From positions 1-64,000 of the forward strand of contig CAIYJE010000055.1 of assembly GCA_903926465.1 (NCBI GenBank): a stretch of 64,000 nucleotides of DNA. Reading direction: 5' to 3'. The DNA is from an uncultured Planctomycetales bacterium. Lineage in GTDB: Bacteria; Planctomycetota; Planctomycetia; Isosphaerales; Isosphaeraceae. Positions within the stretch are counted from its first letter, which is position 1. Every line of letters starts with the position of its first letter. The translations under genes and the position numbers were made by a program. Below the pieces are notes generated by a model, which saw nothing but the letters and a program-made list of their open reading frames with translations, did no database searches and had not been told where the DNA came from. Below are positions 8,690 to 14,995 of the stretch, in pieces.

Positions 8690-9988
8690 ATGGCCTTGCG
8701 ACCGCGCCCCAGCTTCAATCATACGCTGCAAGCCCAGGCGGCGGCTGTGCGGGCTGGTGAGATCAGTTGCCTGCAACTGCTGGAAAAGTCTCTGGCACAA
8801 ATTGACAGTTGCGAAGCCGAGATCCGAGGCTGGGTGGTGGTCGATCGGGAAGGGGCCCGGGCCCAGGCCCTTCAGCGCGACGTGGAACAGGCGGCCGGCA
8901 TGATTCGGGGCCCGCTGCATGGGGTGCCGATTGGCGTCAAAGACATTTTTGACGTGGCCGGCCTGGTCACGGGTGCAGGGGCCAAGCGGTGGTCAGATCG
9001 GGCGGCCGTGCGAGATGCCGATGTGGTGGCCGCCCTGCGGGCTGCCGGCGCGGTGATTGTGGGCAAAACGGTGACCACGGCGTATGCCTGGCTAGATCCG
9101 GCCGTGACCACCAACCCCTGGGACCATGCACGAACGCCTGGTGGATCGTCGAGCGGGTCGGCGGCGGCCGTGGCAACTGGCATGTGCGCGGGTGCGCTGG
9201 GTTCGCAGACCGGTGGATCGCTGATCAGGCCGGCCAGTTATTGCGGTATCAGTTCACTCAAGCCGGGGTACGGGCGGCTGAGCGGGCAGGGGATTGTGCC
9301 CTTGGCCCCAAGCCTGGACCATCCCGGGATCATGGCCCCTACGGTGGCCGATCTGACTTCGCTCTGGCAAGCGTTGACGGGGGCGTTAGAGCCAGTCGGG
9401 CCCGCGTCTCATCCCCCGCGTCTTGGTCGGCTCAATGGGTTCTTCACCCAGCGTGCGGCGCCGGTGGCGCTGGAGGCGTTGGAACTGTTTCTAGATCAGG
9501 TTGGTTCCCAGGGGGCCCGGGTGCTGCCGGTGGAGTTACCGGAGCACTTTGACACCATTCCGACCCAGTTCCGGGTGATCTTGGCAGCGGAGGCGGCGGC
9601 CGTGCATGCGGCCCGTTACGGTAATCAGCGAGATGATTACCCGCCCCTGATGGGGCGGTTGATCGATGAGGGGAACGCAATTCCGGCAACTTCGTATATT
9701 TTTGCCAGACATCACCAGGAGCGCTGGAAGCGAGAGATCTTGAGGAGCCTGGAAGGGTTGGACGTCTTGGTGATGCCTTCTACACCCGACGTGGCCCCCG
9801 ACCGCTCGACCACGGGTGACCCGTCGTTCAACTCACCCTGGAGTTATCTGGGACTGCCGGCACTCACCATTCCAGTGGCAAGCAGCGAGCAGGGGTTACC
9901 GCTGGGCGTGCAACTGGTGGCCGCGCCTTATGGAGAGGCTGCGCTTCTGAGTGCGGCCCTTTGGTGTGATGAGCGGCTGGGGGGCTGA
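8690..9988 (+). CDS. amidase signature family hydrolase
   Basis: A 432-residue member of the amidase signature family, the same fold as GatA, AtzF and fatty acid amide hydrolase. The Ser-cisSer-Lys triad is visible: the Lys in PIGVKDIFDVAG (about residue 84), the glycine/serine block GGSSSGSAAAVATG with the cis-Ser, and the nucleophile in GSQTGGSLIRPA (about residue 177). No signal peptide is present, so it acts in the cytoplasm on an unknown amide. GatA is less likely because the gene stands alone without gatB/gatC and the C-terminal half differs from GatA. The ATG at 8690 is preferred over a TTG at 8672. Its 3' end contributes one arm of an inverted repeat (9977-10030). Confidence 0.9.
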   Translation: MALRPRPSFNHTLQAQAAAVRAGEISCLQLLEKSLAQIDSCEAEIRGWVVVDREGARAQALQRDVEQAAGMIRGPLHGVPIGVKDIFDVAGLVTGAGAKRWSDRAAVRDADVVAALRAAGAVIVGKTVTTAYAWLDPAVTTNPWDHARTPGGSSSGSAAAVATGMCAGALGSQTGGSLIRPASYCGISSLKPGYGRLSGQGIVPLAPSLDHPGIMAPTVADLTSLWQALTGALEPVGPASHPPRLGRLNGFFTQRAAPVALEALELFLDQVGSQGARVLPVELPEHFDTIPTQFRVILAAEAAAVHAARYGNQRDDYPPLMGRLIDEGNAIPATSYIFARHHQERWKREILRSLEGLDVLVMPSTPDVAPDRSTTGDPSFNSPWSYLGLPALTIPVASSEQGLPLGVQLVAAPYGEAALLSAALWCDERLGG

Positions 9989-10030
9989 TACCGTAGTCCC
10001 ATGAACACTTTGAGAGGAGCAGCCCCCCAG
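9977..10030 (+). terminator. 10-bp G-rich inverted repeat at the amidase end
   Basis: CTGGGGGGCT (9977-9986), which includes the last codons of the amidase gene, is perfectly repeated in inverted orientation as AGCCCCCCAG (10021-10030) with a 34-base loop. It could end transcription or stabilise the mRNA end. No T tract follows, so it is not a classical intrinsic terminator. Confidence 0.35.
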
Positions 10031-10068
10031 GCTAACGGGGTTGCTTGGTGATACAAGCCTGCTCACGG

Positions 10069-10168
10069 CTACATGCCACGTTGGGCGGCCTCGCGGTGGC
10101 GGGCAAGAATCCCCTTCCATTCGTCGCCGTACAGGTTGTCGTTCTGGCTGGTAGAGGGGACACAGGCC
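10069..10168 (-). pseudogene. 3'-end remnant of a second metallo-beta-lactamase-like gene
   Basis: Read on the minus strand, this stretch encodes SQNDNLYGDEWKGILARHRE followed by AAQRGM and a TAG at 10071-10069. It matches the last residues of the intact lactamase-fold gene at 10894-12525 (SQNANLYGEEWKGIIARNRE then AAKRGKYP). The DNA agrees at roughly 80-85 percent over about 90 bp (compare 10075-10166 with 10907-10994), same orientation. Upstream of the matching part the frame is lost. The two copies bracket the toxin-antitoxin remnant. Confidence 0.8.
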
Positions 10169-10239
10169 AAGAGTCCTGGGCCATTTGCTCAAAGTATTTC
10201 GACGTACTGGTGTTCTGTCATTCCATGGCATCTTGAAAT

Positions 10240-10268
10240 TTGACTCGTACGGATGGTGGCCGTACATT
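10240..10268 (+). promoter_or_regulatory. promoter and likely operator of the DUF1778 antitoxin gene
   Basis: A -35 TTGACT (10240-10245) and a -10 TACATT (10263-10268) are separated by exactly 17 bp. The spacer and -10 contain an inverted repeat, GTACGG (10247-10252) and CCGTAC (10260-10265), that overlaps the RNA polymerase site. This is the arrangement expected for autorepression by an antitoxin. Transcription from it would begin near 10275, which argues against the ATG at 10253 as the translation start. Confidence 0.55.
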
Positions 10269-10312
10269 CGCTCGATAGAGTCAAGATTCCCAAAGGAGTA
10301 CCTAGGGCATCA

Positions 10313-10582
10313 GTGAAGTCGGCGAGGTTAGAAACTCGAGTTTCCCCCGAACAAAAACAGCTGATCGAGTGTGCCGCCGCCTACACGGGGCGAACGGTTT
10401 CCGATTTTGTGCTTGATCGCGTGGAAGAAGCCGCAAAAAAGGTGATCGAACAGTACGAGCGAATCCGTCTGAATCAGGAACAGAGTCGCGTTCTGGTCGA
10501 GGCATTGCTAACGCCTGAGCAACCGAACAAGAAATTACAAAGCGCCATGGAAGCTTACCGAAACCAAGTTGAAAGTCGATGA
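10313..10582 (+). CDS. DUF1778 (TacA-like) type II antitoxin
   Basis: An 89-residue antitoxin of the DUF1778/TacA family. The N-terminal ribbon-helix-helix strand is SARLETRVSPEQKQLIECAA, followed by YTGRTVSDFVLDRVEEAAKK, the conserved core, and a C-terminal helix that normally wraps a GNAT toxin. Partners acetylate aminoacyl-tRNA and are neutralised by this protein, which also represses the operon. I start it at the GTG at 10313 (AGGG 5 bp upstream, right before the conserved strand) because the longer ATG at 10253 lies inside the inferred promoter. Its stop overlaps the toxin ATG by 4 bp. The antitoxin looks intact while its toxin does not. Confidence 0.85.
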   Translation: MKSARLETRVSPEQKQLIECAAAYTGRTVSDFVLDRVEEAAKKVIEQYERIRLNQEQSRVLVEALLTPEQPNKKLQSAMEAYRNQVESR

Positions 10583-10814
10583 GCGGATCCATTTGTGAGC
10601 GACTGGCAATTCACCATGATCGCAAGCATTTTGATTGCTGATGGATGCTTTATCGCGATGTGTGCGCGTGTCGACCGAAATTGCCGCAAGTGTAATCGTG
10701 GTCGATTCCAAGGATGAAGCCGCGAGTGGCTTTTACACGAAGTTCGGCTTTCTCTCGCTTCCCAGCCTACCTCATCGAATGTTCTTGCCCATGGCCACCG
10801 CTCAAGGGCTTATG
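10579..10814 (+). pseudogene. GNAT toxin gene with large internal deletion and frameshift
   Basis: Translation from the ATG at 10579, which overlaps the antitoxin stop, gives about 20 residues ending in HHDRKHFDC, close to the 'HDRxxFDCG' start of TacT-type acetyltransferase toxins. It then hits a TGA at 10639-10641. One frame over, from about 10635, the sequence continues as LLMDALSRCVRVSTEIA, VIVVDSKDEAA, FYTKFGF and RMFLPMAT, which is the C-terminal part of the same family. Intact toxins are about 160-180 residues, so roughly 80-100 codons, including most of the acetyl-CoA-binding core, are missing at the junction near 10635-10641. The protein cannot be active. The second frame stays open to 10940 without further family resemblance. 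Confidence 0.82.
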
Positions 10815-10893
10815 GAGCGACGTGAACAAAGCGATCATCCACGTCGAGTGGTGGCCGAGTGTAGGTTAACCCTCTCTCCAAGGGATCCTCACC

Positions 10894-12525
10894 TCAGGGA
10901 TACTTGCCGCGTTTGGCGGCCTCCCGGTTGCGGGCGATGATCCCTTTCCATTCTTCGCCGTAAAGGTTGGCGTTCTGGCTGTTGGAGGGGAAGGCGGGGA
11001 GCCAGAGGTCGGGCTTCAGCGGGTCAAGCTTTTCCAGGGTCGTCTGGTACCAGAAGGTGCCATCGGCCGAGCGTTTGAGGTCGGCGAACAGGCTGGACAT
11101 CGAGGGGAAGTCTGGCTTGGCCGGCATCCGACCGCTGATCACCACCGTCTTACCCGCCCAGGGCAGCTTGTACGCCACCGGATACTTGCCCGCGCCTGCC
11201 ATCGGAATCGCCTCAACCTCAAACCACCCCTGGGTGGGCAGGTCTTTGAGGGACACGATCTGCTTGGCCGTGGGATAGGTCGTCTGGAGCACGTGGATTC
11301 CTTCCGCCGGCGCGACAACCTGCGGATTGCCGTGCTCCAGCAGGTCGGTCAGTCCGGCGGTGGCGTCGGGGTCTACCGAGGTCAGCAGCACGGCGGTGGG
11401 CTCAATGGCCTCTCGCCCCAGGGCTTTGAGACGCTCAATCACAAACCCGGTCAGCCCCGGTCCGCCAGGGGCATCGAACAGAAAGAACCGGGAATCCACG
11501 AACAGGCCATAAACGGCCCGCCCCTGGAAGTCGCCCAGGTATTCCAGGCCGGGCAACAACTCCTTGGGATTACCATCCAGAAAATTTGCACCATCGGTTT
11601 GGTTCCGCTCAATCAACGCCTGCATATCCTGGATACCCCGATCCATGATCTCCTGCCAGCGTGCCTGGGTCATGGCGGGGTTTTGAGGCGTGGGGTCCAT
11701 GCGTGGGTGCCCCGGCAGCACCAGATCGGGGGCCGGCAGCCCCTTGAGCTTTTGCAGGGTGGCCAGGAACCGGACAGCATCACCCCGGTAGCGTGGAGCG
11801 CGGTGGGCGGCGTAGGTTCCCAGCGGTTCCCGCAGGGTGGGGTCACTCATGCGCTCATCGCCGCGAAGAGACATGATCACATCGCCGGAGAACAGGATGC
11901 GCTGGCCATTGCGTTCCATCAGGTAGCAAACCGAGCCGGAGGTATGTCCGGGGGTGGCAATGGCCCGAAAGTGGGCATCGCCCACGGTAAACTCCTGGTC
12001 TCCGTCTAGCTCCACATCCACGGCCACGGGATGAATCTCAGCGTCGGGCATGTAGAACGTGCTGAAAAACGCCTCGGCTGGCTGGCCCTCACGCAGGGGC
12101 TTGGCTTCTTCCTTGCCGGCGTAGACCGTGGCTCCGGTCGCCTTGCGCAAAGACTCGGCACCACCGCTATGGTCACCGTGGGCGTGGGTCAGCAGAATCG
12201 CCTTCAACCGCCGCTCATTCAGGCCAAGTTGCTTCAACTGGACCCGGACCGGGCCAGCGTCTCCCTTCAGGCCGGTATCGATCAGAACATACCCCTCGGG
12301 TGTCTGAACCACGTAAGAGGCTGAGGGGAACTGGTTCCCTAGCAGGTAAAGCCCAGGTCCCAGCCGCTTGGCGATTGGCTCTAGCAGGGGTGTGGCGGAG
12401 TTCGCGGGGTTGGAAGCGGCAGAGGACGGGTCACCCGGCGGTCTCCCGCAGCCTACCGGCATGGTCAATGCCAGCGAGAGCCACGGAAAGATGCGCCAGG
12501 TCTGGATCAGACGATTGCGGTTCAA
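10894..12525 (-). CDS. metallo-beta-lactamase-fold lipoprotein
   Basis: A secreted metallohydrolase of 543 residues. A signal peptide (FPWLSLALTMPV) ends in a lipobox-like MPVGC, so it is probably lipid-anchored. The lactamase fold follows: LTHAHGDHSGG (HxHxDH zinc ligands), ATPGHTSGSV (third His) and LFSGDVIMS (Asp ligand). The first about 230 residues resemble subclass B3-like or glyoxalase-like hydrolases. The C-terminal about 250 residues contain a second, degenerate lactamase-like half (for example FDAPGGPGLTGF), and I do not recognise a function for it. The start is uncertain: the frame reaches 12657, but the TTG at 12525 (AGGG 6-7 bp upstream) places the signal peptide correctly and avoids overlap with the NYN gene. 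The substrate is unknown; antibiotic hydrolysis should not be assumed. Confidence 0.82.
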   Translation of the reverse strand: MNRNRLIQTWRIFPWLSLALTMPVGCGRPPGDPSSAASNPANSATPLLEPIAKRLGPGLYLLGNQFPSASYVVQTPEGYVLIDTGLKGDAGPVRVQLKQLGLNERRLKAILLTHAHGDHSGGAESLRKATGATVYAGKEEAKPLREGQPAEAFFSTFYMPDAEIHPVAVDVELDGDQEFTVGDAHFRAIATPGHTSGSVCYLMERNGQRILFSGDVIMSLRGDERMSDPTLREPLGTYAAHRAPRYRGDAVRFLATLQKLKGLPAPDLVLPGHPRMDPTPQNPAMTQARWQEIMDRGIQDMQALIERNQTDGANFLDGNPKELLPGLEYLGDFQGRAVYGLFVDSRFFLFDAPGGPGLTGFVIERLKALGREAIEPTAVLLTSVDPDATAGLTDLLEHGNPQVVAPAEGIHVLQTTYPTAKQIVSLKDLPTQGWFEVEAIPMAGAGKYPVAYKLPWAGKTVVISGRMPAKPDFPSMSSLFADLKRSADGTFWYQTTLEKLDPLKPDLWLPAFPSNSQNANLYGEEWKGIIARNREAAKRGKYP

Positions 12526-12601
12526 GCTGTGCCCTATCGGCTTCCGTTCGAGATCCGGAGATGATCGTCGCCCGTTTTCAACTGGAGCATGCCGCACCCA
12601 A

Positions 12602-13480
12602 TCAACGGCCGGCCGCTGGCCCACTCGGTCCTCGGCGAGGCGGAATGGATTCTCCACCTCCCACCGGCGGCTTCTTGGTGCCGTCGGCCTGTCGTCCTTC
12701 GCTCCCCATGCCGGTCACCGCGTAGGTGCCGCTTTTGGGGTTCCGCTCAATGTCCACCACCGCGCAGTTGTCGGCATCTTCCAGCAGGTGTCCGAATGTG
12801 CGGTAGCCATAATAGCTCTCGTCGAACGATGGCTTTTTCCGCTTCATCGTTTCCTTGATAAGCGAGGCGTGCAGGATCTCGTGGTTTTCGCGTCTGAGGG
12901 CGTTGCACGCATCAATCAGCAGGGCAAAGGCTTCACGCTTTTTCTCAGGCGCACCAGCCAGGCGGGCGTCTAAAACCGTGACAACCTGCTTCTCGTCTTC
13001 TTCCTGGCGCTCCAGGTCTTCGTAGTAAATAAACTCGTCGCAGTTGTCCCGGAGTAGCTCGGAGGTTGAGCCCTTCATTCCCAGGCCAATGACGTGCTTA
13101 CCGTTTTCCTTGAGCTTGGAGACCAGTGGAGAGAAATCACTATCGCCAGACACGATGGCAAAGGTGTCCACGTGAGACTTGGACCACGAAAGGTCCATGG
13201 CATCGACGACCAGCCGGATATCGGCCGAGTTCTTGCCAGTTTGGCTTCGCTTGGGGATCTCAATCAACTCGATCCCAGACTCATGGAACGGCGAGGTGTA
13301 GGCTGGGAACCGACTCCAGTCGGCATACGCCTTCTTGACGATAATCTTCCCTTTTTCGACCAGGCGCTCGAGCACCTTCTGAATGTCGAAGCGGGCCTTC
13401 TTCTGGTGGGTAAACCCCATGGCGAGGTTTTCCAGATCGATAAACACCGCCAGGTTTCGTTCGCGATCCGATTTGGTCAT
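12602..13480 (-). CDS. NYN-domain nuclease-like protein with LOTUS/OST-HTH domain
   Basis: A 292-residue protein. Residues about 8-150 form a NYN (PIN-like, LabA/DUF88) domain: the first acidic site is in AVFIDLENLAMG, the second in SADIRLVVDAMDLS, and the third in IVSGDSDFSPLV, with GLGMKGSTSELL after it. Residues about 180-255 look like an OST-HTH/LOTUS winged helix (EAFALLIDACNAL, then SYYGYRTFGHLLEDAD). NYN domains are metal-dependent RNases and LOTUS domains bind RNA or G-quadruplexes, so RNA processing in the cytoplasm is the likely role. The C terminus is basic and glycine/proline-rich. It lies 76 bp upstream of the lactamase-fold gene on the same strand. The target is unknown. Confidence 0.9.
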   Translation of the reverse strand: MTKSDRERNLAVFIDLENLAMGFTHQKKARFDIQKVLERLVEKGKIIVKKAYADWSRFPAYTSPFHESGIELIEIPKRSQTGKNSADIRLVVDAMDLSWSKSHVDTFAIVSGDSDFSPLVSKLKENGKHVIGLGMKGSTSELLRDNCDEFIYYEDLERQEEDEKQVVTVLDARLAGAPEKKREAFALLIDACNALRRENHEILHASLIKETMKRKKPSFDESYYGYRTFGHLLEDADNCAVVDIERNPKSGTYAVTGMGSEGRQADGTKKPPVGGGESIPPRRGPSGPAAGR

Positions 13481-13639
13481 TGCACCCAGGCTCGACCCGC
13501 TTGCGGGTGTCGGTTCGAGGTATTCAGATTAGCCAGGGACTGGCCATTCCTGATAACAAACATGCTAACCCAAGACACATGTGCCACGCGAGATCTTGGC
13601 CCAAGAGATTTTAGCCCGTCCCCCATGACACCGGTTTTC

Positions 13640-13677
13640 AAAAAAAAAGGCGAGCAACTTTGAAGTCGCTCGCCTTT
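13640..13677 (-). terminator. intrinsic terminator of the 18-residue-repeat protein gene
   Basis: On the minus strand a stem AAAGGCGAGC/GCTCGCCTTT with a 12-base loop is followed directly by eight T residues. It lies 28 bp after the stop of the repeat-protein gene, which supports the minus strand as the coding strand there. Confidence 0.9.
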
Positions 13678-13704
13678 CAGTTTGATCAGACCGTCCCGGC
13701 AAAA

Positions 13705-14517
13705 TTACTTGCTGGGAACAGGCAGAAGCTGGCTGGAAACCGCAGCCTGAGGGGCAGCGACAGCAGCGGGAGCAAACTTAGCTGGAGCCTGAGGAGCGGC
13801 AACAGCAACCGGAGCAACCTTGGAAGGAGCAGCGGTGTAGGCCTGAGGAGCGGCAACAGCAACCGGAGCAACCTTGGAAGGAGCAGCGGTGTAGGCCTGA
13901 GGAGCGGCAACAGCAACCGGAGCAACCTTGGAAGGAGCAGCGGTGTAAGCCTGAGGAGCGGCGACAGCAACCGGAGCAACCTTGGAAGGAGCAGCGGTGT
14001 AAGCCTGAGGAGCGGCGACAGCAACCGGTGCAACCTTGGAAGGAGCAGCGGTGTAATCCTGAGGAGCAGCGACGGCAACTGGGGTGCTCTTGCCAGCGGC
14101 AACCAGACCACCCTGAGGAGCAGCGACGGCAACTGGGGTGCTCTTGCCAGCGGCAACCAGACCACCCTGAGGAGCGGCGACAGCAACCGGAGCAACCTTG
14201 GAAGGAGCAGCGGTGTAAGCCTGAGGAGCGGCGACAGCAACCGGAGCAACCTTGGAAGGAGCAGCGGTGTAAGCCTGAGGAGCGGCAACAGCAACTGGGG
14301 TGCTCTTACCAGCAGCAACCAGACCACCCTGAGGAGCAGCAACGGCTACAGGAGCAGCCTTGCCAGGAGCCTGAGGAGCAGCGGCAACCCAGTTGGTGCC
14401 AGCAGCAACAGCCACTGGAGCAACTTTGCCAGGAGTCTGCAGGGACTGAGCACCAGCAGGAGCGGCCAGGAGGCCAGCAGCAACCAGGCCCAGCAGGTTG
14501 GAAGGGCGAACGATCAT
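13705..14517 (-). CDS. secreted low-complexity protein built of 18-residue repeats
   Basis: A 270-residue exported protein. Residues 1-24 are a signal peptide (LLGLVAAGLLAAPAGAQ). Residues 64-243 are ten contiguous 18-residue units ending in PVAVAAPQ, in two flavours: AYTAAPSKVAPVAVAAPQ (seven, one beginning with D) and GGLVAAGKSTPVAVAAPQ (three), in the order G-A-A-G-G-D-A-A-A-A. The composition is Ala, Pro, Val and Lys, with no Cys, so an extended cell-wall- or envelope-associated fibre is plausible. GGAGAG lies 8 bp before the ATG and a strong terminator follows. The opposite strand is also open across the array, but it has no signal peptide, ribosome site or terminator. I know no family with this unit. 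Confidence 0.8.
   Translation of the reverse strand: MIVRPSNLLGLVAAGLLAAPAGAQSLQTPGKVAPVAVAAGTNWVAAAPQAPGKAAPVAVAAPQGGLVAAGKSTPVAVAAPQAYTAAPSKVAPVAVAAPQAYTAAPSKVAPVAVAAPQGGLVAAGKSTPVAVAAPQGGLVAAGKSTPVAVAAPQDYTAAPSKVAPVAVAAPQAYTAAPSKVAPVAVAAPQAYTAAPSKVAPVAVAAPQAYTAAPSKVAPVAVAAPQAYTAAPSKVAPVAVAAPQAPAKFAPAAVAAPQAAVSSQLLPVPSK
13789..14328. repeat. ten tandem 54-bp repeats (coding)
   Basis: There are ten adjacent 54-bp units without spacers, in phase with the minus-strand codons. Neighbouring units of the same flavour are nearly identical in DNA, so copy number should vary by slippage or unequal recombination. Confidence 0.95.
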
Positions 14518-14995
14518 CGGTGGAACTCTCCGAAATTACGACGGGGTATGACTAGGTGTCCTCGACCCGATTCGAGGATTGTGTCGGCCTCCAGATCCCC
14601 GTGTGTGAGGTCTGTGCACGTCGATTATATCTCACCGTTTTGCGGGATCTAGATAAACTGCGGAAAATTCAATCGCCGTGGTGGTTTTGGGACTTTGGTG
14701 TTGATAAGTGCGATTGTAGGCTTTGTAGGAGATGCGAGTGGCGGCGGGTTGGGGGTTTGGCGGTTTTCGGAAATTTATGCCTGGAATGCCTGGAATTGCT
14801 GGGCAATTTGCTTGATCGTCAAAGTCATTAAGATCAAGATGATTGTTGCAAATGGGAACTTGCGCGGTGGGGGAGTACGGACCCCCAGACCGGACCAAAA
14901 AATTTTAGCACCGAAATGAACCGGGCGAAGTGACCGCACTGCGGTGACTGGCCGGCTGGTCTCAAGACGTTGGGTTGTCAGGGAGGGAGTCGATC
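14518..14995. other. AT-richer divergent intergenic region
   Basis: This lies between the divergently read repeat-protein and TPR genes. Its GC is lower than that of the flanks. A TATAAT on the minus strand (14629-14624) lies about 110 bp before the repeat-protein start and could be its -10, but I see no convincing -35. A short direct reiteration, 'gcctggaatgcctggaatt', lies near 14780. I found no gene here. Confidence 0.4.

Noticed and set aside
13789-14328. Ten regular repeats as a possible CRISPR array
   Set aside because: The units are contiguous with no unique spacers, are in codon phase, and there are no cas genes.
13660-14652. Long plus-strand frame (330 codons, Ser/Gly/Asn/Arg repeats) across the 54-bp repeats
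   Set aside because: It has no ribosome site, signal peptide or terminator; the minus strand has all three. The frame is open only because repeats keep stops out of all phases.
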